Shown here one piece after another: positions 54,586 to 64,000 of a stretch of 64,000 bases of DNA. A program made the position numbers and the translations under genes. The notes below the pieces were generated by a model that searched no databases, had not been told where the DNA came from, and was given only the letters and a program-made list of their open reading frames with translations. The stretch spans positions 42,311,715-42,375,714 of the forward strand of contig CM070635.1 of NCBI GenBank assembly GCA_036346255.1. Reading direction: 5' to 3'. Each line of letters begins with the position of its first letter. Position 1 is the first letter of the stretch. The stretch comes from Ampelocalamus luodianensis (lineage: Eukaryota > Streptophyta > Magnoliopsida > Poales > Poaceae).

Positions 54586-55048
54586 AGGGGTGGAAAAAAA
54601 ACTCAAAACTCGTGAGCCAGCTCGACTCGTTAAGGACTCGACTCGAACTCGGGCCATAAACGAGCCGAGCCGAGCCGAGCTGGCATTTCTGCTCGTTATC
54701 TTAACAAGCTGAGTTTGAGTCAGCTCACGAGCAACTCGTTAAGCTCGTTTAGCTCGTTTATATTAGAACCCAGTCCAACAAACCTAGTATCCCAACTAGA
54801 ACAGACCCAACCTAAGCCTACCAGTTCAGCCCGGTAAGTCGCAATCCTCTCCTATCCACATAGCATCCGACCTTCGCTCGGTGCCCTCCCGCAGTCTCGA
54901 GCCAAATGAGTCAAACGAGCCAGCTCGCGAGTTCATAACGAGTCGAGCTGAGCAGATATTTTTGCTCGTTTACTTAACGAGCCGAGCTGTACCGAGCTCT
55001 GTTCCTTAACGAGCTTGACCGAGTCGAACTGGCTTGTTACCCACCCTT
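54586..55048. mobile_element. Small CTCG-rich non-autonomous DNA transposon
   Basis: Ends AGGGGTGG at the left and CCACCCTT at the right are inverted. Flanks AGCCCATGT (54577-54585) and AGTCCATGT (55049-55057) match at 8 of 9 positions. Subterminal sequence is dense in GAGCTCG, CGAGCCGAG and AACGAGC in both orientations. It is 463 bp and non-coding. The target length suggests a MULE or hAT relative. Confidence 0.7.
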
Positions 55049-55240
55049 AGTCCATGTGGGTGGGATGGTTAGCACATGTGGGTTTGAATCCTGAGATCGG
55101 GGGGTCGGGTTCCATCGGGAGGGGGTGGAGATCAAACTAAAGGGGGAGGGGGAATAGATCGGGAGGAGGGGAGCCACGTGGTGGATGGAGGGTTTGGATG
55201 AAAGATGTAGAATAGCTATTCTAAGAAGGGGTGTAGGATA

Positions 55241-55244
55241 GTAC

Positions 55245-55300
<56 letters not shown>

Positions 55301-55650
55301 TAATTAAAGAGGAGTTTACCCCGCGTAGTAGGGTAAATCGTCCCACCCGACCCTCCACCTCTCTTGTGTGCGCCCTATGCAATCGTCCCACCCAAAAAAA
55401 CATGCTGACTCCTCCACGCCCTCCCGTGCAACGCGCAACCAGGTAGCTCCTCTCCTCGCCTCCTTCCTTTGGCCATGCTCATTCACAAAATTGTCGCATG
55501 AAGTGTTTGCTCTATCATGTTGCACTAATGTGATGCTGGTAGATATATGTAGCATCATCTTTTAATTTGTTGATTTACTTTATGTGTTAAAGGTAAATAT
55601 TATTTGTGTAAGGTTTGGGATTCCGTTGCAACGTATGGGTACCCTACTAG
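55241..55650 (+). mobile_element. Non-autonomous Helitron A
   Basis: The 3' end CCGTTGCAACGTATGGGTAC then CCTACTAG (followed by T) is a clear Helitron terminus. The 5' end is ACTAATTAAAGAGGAGTTTACC (in two parts), matching the internal start of the next copy, but its TCT-start is buried in an expanded microsatellite at 55246-55300, so the exact left border is uncertain. Confidence 0.65.
55246..55300. repeat. Compound (CT)n(TA)n(CA)n microsatellite
   Basis: Runs of CT, then TA, then AC, in direct succession at the 5' end of Helitron A. The sister copy has only TCTTA at this place, so the expansion is specific to this copy. Confidence 0.9.
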
Positions 55651-55673
55651 TGTGTGTGTGTGTGTGTGTCTTA

Positions 55674-56500
55674 TCTTAACTAATAAAAGAAGGAGTTTAC
55701 CTCGCAGCGGGATAATGGTCCCACCCTTACCACATATGCACACCTCCACACCCCTACCACCTCATCTGCTTCTCACGCACAAACAGAGCCGATGAGACGG
55801 AGGCGAGTGACCTCGTTGTCATGTTGGTCTACATCAGCATGGCTCGAGCCCAGACCTCACTTCCGCTCCATCGCCGGTCGGCCGCCACCATCGCCATCGA
55901 CACGTGAAGGCACCAGCGGGGGAGGGAAAGGAAGGAGGCAACGGTATGGTGGAGAGGGCGATAGGGGAGGGAGGGGACGGGAGGCGGAGACAGCACACGA
56001 ATGAAGCCAATGAAATGGAGGCAAGTGACCTTGTCGTCGCACCAGTCGACATCGACGGTGGCTCGAGCCTTGACCCCTCTTCTGCTCCACATCTTGAGTC
56101 GGCCACCACCGTCTCCATTGACGTGTGGAGGCAGCAGCGGGGAAGGGAGATGGAGGCGGCAGTGGGTCTGGTGGAGAGGGCGGCGGGGGACAAAGGCGAT
56201 GGGGGACGGGAATGGAGTGGGCAGTGATAGAGGGAGGGGGAGGGGGACGGGAGGTGGAGGCTCGTCGCGCTGGTCCGCATCGAAGGTGGCTCGAGCCCTG
56301 ACCTCGCTTCCGCTCCACATCTCTGGTTGGCCACCTCCATCGTCATCGACGTGCGGAGGCACCAGCGGGGATGGAAGATGGAGGCGGCGGCGGGTCTAGT
56401 GGAGAGGGCAGCGGAGGAGGGAGGCGAGGGACACATGAGTGGAGAGGGCCATGACGGAGGGGGACATGATATGTTCCGTGGCAACGCATGGACACTTTAC
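55674..56500 (+). mobile_element. Non-autonomous Helitron B
   Basis: It starts TCTTAACTAATAAAAGAAGG (preceded by A) and ends near 56500 with CCGTGGCAACGCATGGACAC followed by TTTAC, a decayed form of the expected CTAG end. It lies directly downstream of Helitron A, separated by a (GT)n tract at 55651-55669. The GC-rich interior consists of three tandem units. Confidence 0.65.
55826..56440. repeat. Three tandem units of about 215-235 bp inside Helitron B
   Basis: Each unit has GGCTCGAGCC, then (C/A)GCTCCA(C/T)ATC or a variant, then GGCCACC.CC.TC.TC, CGACGTG, CACCAGCGGGG and GGTGGAGAGGGC. Units start at about 55826, 56042 and 56277. They open long frames on both strands, which explains the dense ORFs here. 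Confidence 0.8.
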
Positions 56501-56812
56501 ACGTATATTTTAAAGAACAAACTTTTAACACCAATTCATACACACTCGGATAGCATATAGTGGAATGCGCCAATCTTATGTCTATATGTATGTACACCCC
56601 ACGTACGCCGAGTGATCAATACAAAAAGGGCGATTCACAAACAAACCATCAAAACCTTATTTCTTCTTGATTTCCACCCTTTTTTTTCCCCGATTAGCAT
56701 CGAACTCGATCGTCCTTGGTGCAATCAAGCATGCAACATTGCAAATGTGCGCAACAACTAGTTGAGACATATGTTCGATTGAGATAGACTAATCGATTGA
56801 TGTATTATTTGA

Positions 56813-57568
56813 TCATGCGAGGAGCCAGAAGTTCTTGTGGGTCTTAGTGTTGAGCAGGTAGCCCGCGTTCTGGCCCTTCTTCTGCACGCTCACGCACAGG
56901 CACTTGTTGTGCTCGATCAAGAACTCCGCCGTGCTGTCGTGCCCTCGGCTCGATCCGCTCGCGCTCCTCAACCTAAACAAAAGCAAATGTATGGTAACTG
57001 TGCCAAGAGGACATGCATGTGCATATGCGTGGAGGACGGCATTAGTTTCAAGGTTTAATTACCCGAGGAAGGAGGAGACGCGGTGCTGGCCGATGACGAG
57101 GAGCTCGACGCCGTGGCGCTGGACTCGGCGAGGATGGTTCGCGCTTGGCCTCGCGGCCCTCGGTGGCGGCTCGACGCGCTCGCGTGCACCCGCGCGCGGG
57201 TGCCGCGCTTGCACGCGCGCGCGCGCCGCCTCCATGAACTCCCGTCCCGGCTCCGCGCCACCCCGCGCGAGGAACACCGCGAGCGGGGAGCCGGCGCTAC
57301 CGCCGGAGCCGGTGCGCGACGGCCCGGCTCCCCCCGCCGGGCCGTTCGGGGGCATGTTCACGTGGAGGAGCAGGATGTCGTCGCCCTCAACGACGGTGTG
57401 GGAGAGGGCCCACTCCATAGCCGATGTGGACTCGCGGCCCGGGTCGGCGATGATCATCACGAGCCGCTTCTTGGACGCCGATGACCCGGCGGCCCCAGCG
57501 CGGCCGCTGCCGCGGCCCCGTCCGAGGTCGATCAACGCCATGCTGCCGGCCGACGTCGCCGCATGCAT
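56813..57568 (-). CDS. Universal stress protein (USP) family protein
   Basis: Two exons on the minus strand: 57568-57063 and 56972-56813, with a 90-bp GT-AG intron in phase 2, stop TGA. The product is 221 residues from the first ATG; a second ATG at 57541 (MALIDLG) would give 212 and may be the real start. The USP alpha/beta fold begins with KKRLVMIIADPGRESTSAM and EWALSHTVVEGDDILLLHV, continues with a region around HGVELLVIGQHRVSSFLG, and ends EFLIEHNKCLCVSVQKKG and NTKTHKNFWLLA, typical of a plant USP subgroup. USPs are small, often nucleotide-binding, stress-response proteins. The middle part, about residues 137-153, is poorly conserved-looking: three frames each hold a USP-like piece, as if three single bases were missing. 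The gene stands alone. Confidence 0.85.
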
Positions 57569-59129
57569 GCAACCTCGCCGGCCTGGCTAGCTTAATGTGC
57601 GAAGGTGGGGATGATTGGTGCGTTTGCCAAGTTTGGGAGGGGTAGAGAAGAGGAAGGGAGGGGGGAGAGGTGCACGCGTGCATGCGAACGGTTTCTTGAA
57701 GCGGCTTTGGCGGGAACGCGCGCCCGGGTGGGTTGGGAGCTTGGACACAGGTGGCGGCCGGACTCCGGAGGGTGACTGTAAATTGCATTTGGTTTTTAGT
57801 TCTCTGCTCTTGGCTCTTTTTTATTTATCTACTCTCAGTATATGTTATTATCTAAATATTGGACTATGAGTATATTTATTGCACACTTTTCCTCAATACC
57901 TTAAGTTTTTTTAATAAATTAGTTGGTGCATGCAACTTAATATGGTATTAGAATCAAAATATCCTGAGTTTGAAACCTGGCAGAAGCAGTTTTTTAAAAG
58001 AATATTGTAGGCCGCTTTGAACCCACGTCACAGGCGTGAAGAAGCCTAGATGTGAACATGGAAAACAATTCTGCCAAAATTTTACTGAAATTTTGGTGAT
58101 TTCACCCCTCCAAAAATTTTATGATTCGTTCAAAATAATTAGAAATATTTGAATTTAAACAAATTACATCCTAACTTTGAATTTGGACAAAATTCATCCA
58201 AATTTGGTCAAATTTTGAGTCCAAATTTCATCCAGTTTGAAAACCCCCCCGAAATTTTGAGCCGAAATTTCGGTGATTTCGCCCCCTCCGATTTTTTTCC
58301 AAAACGATATATTGTCCCCTGGACGTGAGAGATCGAGTGCGAGTCTTAAAGATTGTATACGGCGCACATTTACCCAACAACTTCAGGGCTTATTGGATGT
58401 TACAATATTTGAAAAGCATTGTATTTGGAAACAACAGTTTTTATATCAATAAGCATGAAATACCACAGTTTTCAAATACTACTGTGTTTTACAGTTTTTG
58501 AGAAAACCCATGATATGTTCTCGAGGGTTATGTGGATATTAAGAACCGCTATATATATGTTGAAGTACAAACCTTGTTAATTTACATATGCATGTCCCTC
58601 CTTTAAAAATTGTACAATAGATTATTGGTTAATTATTAAGCCATATGTACAAATAGACTTTAGATGCTCCAACCGTTAAGCATTCGCAATAAGAAATAGG
58701 GGAAAGATTTGCTACAGTGGATGCTTTACGTGGGTAGTAGTTGGATCCACCTTACGACAGAGAGGAGAGTCGGAGACTGGAGGGAAAAATTGAGCGATGC
58801 ATAAGTAGCGATGGGAGCCGGATTGACGAACTATTTTTTTCGAAACACCCAGTACAACACATAGACGTCTACACACATACATATCACTACATGCATGCAC
58901 TCACACACATGACCCCTACAGAAGACTAGACAAGCGGAGCTTAACGAAGAAATTAATGACGAAATCACTGCCTTGGCGTGAGCACGGTTTTGAAGATAGA
59001 GGTCTTGAGTGGATTTTTTAAAAATCCAAAAACACCGTGGTATTAGACATACTACGGTTTATAAAACCTACAAAGTTTGTTGGACCCAAGCAGCTCAAAG
59101 TTTCTTATACTATAGTATTTTTAAAATAC
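57569..59129. other. USP promoter side and intergenic DNA with TRIM-like remnants
   Basis: Immediately upstream of the USP gene is its promoter. At 57937-57975 the sequence ATGGTATTAGAATCAAAATA followed by CCTGAGTTTGAAACCTGG resembles the primer site and leader of short TRIM-type LTR elements. This is interrupted by an AT-rich insert (58060-58310) that carries GAAATTTCGGTGATTTC in two direct copies. From 58380 on, nothing was recognised. Confidence 0.35.
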
Positions 59130-62100
59130 TTTTTTTTTTAAAAGGGGAATATCTCACTTTTATAGAAAGCTAATGTTCACAAAGTACAAACTAAAATTCA
59201 AAGGAAACAAAACATGCTGGGAACACCAGCTACCACTAAGTCTACGCCAACACAAAACTGAACCAAGCACCGACCCACAACCAGTCCAACACCCAGCAGG
59301 GCAAACACAAAGTAATTACAGAGGTGTATCTGAACAGAAAAGTTTCATCCAACTTTCAACCAAAAAAACTAGGTTATCCAGCTTCATCCGTAACTCCTTT
59401 TTTATCAGCACCCGCCACCACTGCAAACATGACAGAAATTTGAAAATCACTTCGTGCGGATGCTTAGGGAAAACTCCCTCAAACGCCACTTGTTTCTGAT
59501 TTTCCATAACGTCCATACAAGAGCTGCAAAACTGATAAAGGCAAGATGATGGTTAATAGTCCCCCAAGAGTCCAACCAACAGAGAAAGTCATCTACAGAG
59601 ACAAGGCTCCTTATCCACCCAAAAATCTCTTTGAAGCTGGCCCAAGCAAAATTAGCTAAGACACAGTCAAAGAAAATATGTTTCGCATCTTCCCTCACCC
59701 CACACAAAGCACAATTAGCATTACCTTTCCAACCTCTAACTTTAAATTGGTCAGCCGATTGTATTCTATCTTGATAAACTAGCCATAAGAAGATTTTAAC
59801 TTTCAGGGGAATCCTGTTGTGCCACAACTTATTCAATCTCTTATTAACAACCCCCCCAAAGGCCAGGTGCCGATACAAAGACTTAACAGAAAAAAGACCA
59901 TTCTTTTCTAAACACCACCCCACCTGATCATTATTCTTATTGAGCCTAACACCATCCAGATCAATTTTAAGTTTTGCCCACATGTCATCCTCCTTCCGAC
60001 CAAAATTCCTAACAAACTCAACATTCTAAATTCCATTTGAAATACAATCTGAAACCTTTACATCAGAATCAAAACAGATTTTAAACAGCAAGTTATACTT
60101 AATCTTTAAAGGACAATTGCCTAACCAAACATCATGCCAAAAGAAGACATTCCTCCCATTACCCACTTGGTAAGAAGCCCCCATGTTGAAGAGATATTTC
60201 ACTTTGCAAATGGCTTTCCAGAACTGAGAGGCTTTGTTGGGTCTAGAACTTCTAAAATCACCCCTGGGAAAGTATTTTGCTTGTAGTATCCTAAACCAAA
60301 TCTCCTTATCGGCTCTGCTGATCCTCCAAATCCACTTACTTAATAAATAATCATTCATCAATATGGTATTCATCACCCCCAAACCCCCATAGTCTTTAGG
60401 AATACAAACTGATCTCCAATTGACCATGTGGTACTTAAACTTGTCACTGGCACCCCTCCAAAAAAATCTGGATCTAATACTATCCATTCGCTATGAGTCT
60501 TCTCACTCAACCTATAAAAGCACATAGTATAAATTGGCAAGCTGCTAAGACAACTATTTGTTAGTATTAACCTACTCCCTGAGGACAAGAGATTGTTCTG
60601 CCAATTATCCAGCCTTCTGCCTAGCTTACTCAAAATTTTACCTTCAGCTTTTTGATAAAGATGCATTTCCCCAATATTAATACCCAAATAGGTAAGAGGA
60701 AGAGCACCCAGTTTACAATTGAAATTGTTAGAGACTCTCATAGCCTCCAGCTTATCCACCCTACAAACAAAAACTTCACTCTTATGGTAATTGATCCTTA
60801 ACCCAGATAACCATTCAAAGCAATACAACAGAAACTTGAGTTGTCTTCACACTCAATCATCAAGACCGTGCCATCTGCATACTGCAACAAGGACACTCCT
60901 CTGGGATTATTTGTGATATCACCCCTTTAACAAGGTCATGCTCCTGTGCTTTAGCAATCATAACTGCCAAAGCATCAGCAGCCAGGTTGAACAACAAAGG
61001 AGACAAAGGGTCTCCCTGCCTTAAGCCCCTATGAGTCGAGAAGTAATTGCCCACTGAACCATTTATATTGATGCTCACTTCCCCCCCTACTGAACTCATC
61101 ACCCAGTCAATCCATTTAGCAGAAGAAAAAAAAAATTCCTCTCAAGACACCCTCCAAGAAGTCCCAATGAATCTTATCATAAGTCTTCTCAAAATCCAAT
61201 TTGAGAACAATACCTTTCCTTTTAAAAACTCTCAGATCATGCAAAATCTCATGCAATGCCACCACCCCATCCAGAATATGTCTCCCCTTAATAAAGGTCG
61301 TTTGATTCACACTAATCACTTTATTGGCAATCGTGCCTAATCTAACAGCAAGAAGTTTGGTAATGATCTTAAAGCTCGCATTCATCAGGCAAATGGGTAT
61401 GTACTGCTTGATAGAATTAGCATCAGTGACTTTAGGAATTAAAGTGATCACCCCATAATTTAACCTCTTAAGATCAAGCTTTCCATATAAAAAAAATCAA
61501 CAACTAACCTCATGAATTTCTCTTTGATCACCCCCAAAAAGGTCTTGTAAAAAAAGGTAGGAAAGCCATCTGGGCCAGGAGCAGAATAATCAGGCAAACC
61601 TTTAACAACATCCCATACTTCCCTCTCAGAAAAAGCTTGCACCAGACTGATATTATCCTCCTCAGAAACTTTGTTAGTCAAACCCCAGAAATCCTCGGCC
61701 AAATGAACACTCTATCTTCTTTCAGAACCAAACAGACTCTTATAAAATTTGTAAATATGATTTCTAATGTTACTCTCTTCGGATAAAACCTTCCCATCAT
61801 CCTCCAAACTGAAAATATAATTTTTCCTTCTCCTTCCATTAGCACAGCTATAGAAGAACCTGGTATTAGAATCTCCATGAGTGGTCCATTTCACACATCC
61901 CCTTTGCTGCCAGGACCTTTCTTCCATCTCGTACAACCTTTCTAACTCCCTTTCTACCTTATATCTGGAAAACCACTCCTCAGCCGATAACCCTTGCTTC
62001 TCAGCCCTGCAGTCCAGACTGCTAAGCTGCTTTAGGAATGTGTGCTTCCCCTTTTTGTAAACCCCATTAAAATTAGCTCCCGACCTCTCAAAAACCTCCT

Positions 62101-62995
62101 GAAGGAGGCTAAACTTCCCACCCAACTATCGAGAGAATAGCAATCTTCAAGTGTTTTTAAGCTGATCTCATCCCACTTTTGCGAAACCATTTCATGAAAA
62201 CCCTCTTTGTATAACCACTTTTTCTCGAACATAAACCTCCTTGAAGTAATTGCTTTGTCATCCCCAGTGTTTAAAACAATGGGACTGTGATCTGAGCCCA
62301 CTCTGATCAAACTACAAACATTGCTCAAAGGATAATGAGCTTCCCAGTCTGTGGACACCAAGACTCTGTCCAGGTTCACCATAATAGGAAAACTTTGCTT
62401 GTTAGTCTAGGTAAATTTAGGGTCACTTCTTTTAATCTCCAACAACTTATTATCATAAATAAAATCATTAAAACTATCCATTAAAGAAAGATTGACAATA
62501 TTAGAACTTTTGTCCTCAGCTCTCCTTATCAGATTAAAATCCCCCCCTCCCCCAAGATAATAGGAAAACCGGACCTCTGAATTTTGATGTGAAGTTCCTC
62601 CAGGAAATCTTGGGACAAGTCATGTTTAGTAGGCCCATAAACCGTAACCAGTTCCCACCTGAAGTTATTTATCTTATGTCTAACCACCATGCTCACAAAG
62701 AATCTACCATGGTCCACCCCTTCAATGTCCAACTTATCATTTCTCACGCCAAGCAAAATACCCCTAGAGTGGTGATGGCCGGAATCCAGTTCCATCCAAA
62801 AGCCCCATTACCAGAAATTTCCTTCAATTCTCTCTCAGCAAAATCTTTTTTAATAATTCCTTGACGCCCCACTGCATCAAATCTCTCCTTATAAATCATC
62901 TCTTTCAGCTGTCTTTTCCTAGCAAGATTACCCAGTCCTCTAATATTCCAGAAGAGAATCCAACATGCCCTTAGTGCAGGTAAATCAATCCAATC
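59130..62995 (-). mobile_element. L1-type LINE, 5'-truncated and inactive
   Basis: Minus-strand order: endonuclease start ILFWNIRGLGN (about 62960), RGILLGVRNDKLDIEGV and VTVYGPTKHD (62795-62600), RVLVSTDWEAHYP and GSDHSPIVLN (62380-62260); reverse transcriptase blocks APGPDGFPTFFYKTF, GVITLIPKV, FIKGRHILDGV, LKLDFEKTYDKIHWDFL, GLRQGDPLSPLLFNL and LPLTYLGINIGE; C-terminal zf-RVT region FSVKSLYRHLAFGG, IPLKVKIFLWLVYQDRI and CALCGVREDAKHIFFDC. The catalytic YADD reads YADG (60870-60881). Frames are broken in at least six places. A poly(A) of ten marks the 3' end at 59130. ORF1 and the 5' UTR are missing. It is not capable of retrotransposition. Confidence 0.92.
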
Positions 62996-64000
62996 CTTTT
63001 AGACTAGTATATTGGACGGACCAGCTAGTAACATCCAGATTTTTTTTTTATCGGTCCATTATGTCAAGCTAACGCATGTATGTGATTTTCACAGGCCTAA
63101 TCAAATAAGAAAAAGTACATGGGCTCAGTCGGACCTAGCTTTTTCTTTTTTGAGAGGCGGTTTGGCCTAACTGACTATTTGGATTTGATTCGCCAACACA
63201 ATAGGCTTAAGCCCATGTACACTGCGGATCAGCGAGCAGTGACCGGACGGCCCAAACACAACGTTTGTTGCGTGTCTGCACGTCCGCGCGCGGGCTCGGC
63301 ACGGCGCGACTCGTCATACGGCAGGCGCACGCAGAAGCAGACGCCTAGGCGGGTACCTCTCAAGAACCCGCCCCTGTCCGGCCGGTGCTTTTTTGCGGTG
63401 CCGTCTCCACCCGCGCGGCGTGTTTGCACCGTTCTGCCCCGTCCGCCGCGCGGTTTGCACGAGGCACCGGCACCCCCCACCAACAAGGCGCCCGCGCGTG
63501 GTGCCGTGCCGGCCGGCGCCAGACGGCTAGAGAGCCTCTGCCGTCCGCCCGTACGGTTGTCGCTGTGCCGTGCGTGTAGAGCGACGCCGGCAGACGATGG
63601 ATGTGCGTGTAGAGCGAGCAACAGGAGACTCTAAAATTTTATTAAGCATAAGTTATGTTTTTTTATCCATTGAATCAATATCTAATCATATGACACACAT
63701 CGATCTCTACACAAATCCAATGGAACAACAGTTGACTTAAACTTAACAAAATTTCAAACGACTTAAAAATAGCAAACCTGTTTACGAATTATTAATCTCC
63801 AAATAGCAACACACCACACTACCATCCAAAAAAAGAGAACAAGCACACGGCACACGTACGTACGTGCGATTAAACCATGGCAGCAACAATCAACAAAGCT
63901 ACATATTTTATGTGTGCTGCATATATATATAGCTGCACGTAGCTAGCCAGCTCGATCACTGGCTCTGCTCAGTCCAATAATCTTGCGTCCATCTCGATGA
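62996..64000. other. Intergenic, GC-rich island, unassigned
   Basis: A GC-rich block at 63220-63620 opens frames on both strands without resemblance to known proteins. The last 150 bases could be the 3' part of a minus-strand gene: reading in from the right edge, IEMDARLLD precedes a stop at about 63961-63963. That is too little to call. Confidence 0.3.

Noticed and set aside
55055..55100. tRNA- or SINE-like box GTGGGTTTGAATCC after GGTTAGCACATG.
   Set aside because: No acceptor stem, anticodon arm or poly-A/T tail could be matched, and it lies directly beside a DNA transposon border.
55829..56484. A 216-codon minus-strand ORF and similar long frames.
   Set aside because: They are produced by three tandem GC-rich units inside Helitron B, open in several frames and rich in Pro and Ser. 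No domain is visible.
63119..63634. A 171-codon plus-strand ORF and a 130-codon minus-strand ORF.
   Set aside because: GC-rich low-complexity translations (Arg, Pro, Ala), no domain, and no promoter or splice signals.

Overview
This is nuclear DNA from a grass (Poaceae). Genes have GT-AG introns, there are many MITEs, MULEs, hAT elements, Helitrons and LTR elements, and the window carries a homologue of Ehd1 (Early heading date 1), a grass-specific B-type response regulator that promotes flowering. The Ehd1 protein differs from rice Ehd1 at many positions, so this is probably not cultivated rice. I cannot name the species.

Layout. 1-647: last two exons of a WDR70 / gastrulation-defective-1-like WD40 protein (+). 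3853-3931: possible orphan last exon (-). 4713-6112: complete four-exon hypersensitive-induced response (HIR, SPFH/band 7) gene (+). 7468-7818: small GC-rich ORF (-). 8070-10031: decayed hAT element with a transposase C-terminus. 10.5-16.5 kb: LTR-retrotransposon debris, including a tRNA-Met primer-binding site and a copia gag-protease relic. 20.0-21.3 kb: a Helitron and a fold-back MITE. 21710-21832: a possible 40-residue ORF.

25281-49977: the Ehd1 gene. Five coding exons give 341 residues but are spread over about 25 kb, because the introns hold a 4.4-kb MULE (perfect 9-bp target duplication), a 387-bp Helitron, a 1.2-kb hAT element, a solo LTR (perfect 5-bp target duplication), copia fragments and a long LTR. 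A direct tandem duplication of about 3.4 kb (43849-47272 and 47273-50714) has doubled the last exon. The downstream copy is intact and the upstream copy is frameshifted, so two terminal exons compete.

51706-53191: a Pack-MULE (perfect 9-bp target duplication) carrying pieces of an IQD (IQ67-domain) gene. 54586-56500: a small CTCG-rich element and two adjacent Helitrons separated by microsatellite. 56813-57568: two-exon universal stress protein gene (-), with a segment that looks like three compensating single-base deletions. 59130-62995: dead L1-type LINE (-). The rest is intergenic or unrecognised repeat.

The intact cellular genes (WDR70, HIR, Ehd1, USP) are independent single-gene units; there is no operon-like logic. 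The main biological interest is the TE-expanded Ehd1 gene with its duplicated last exon.
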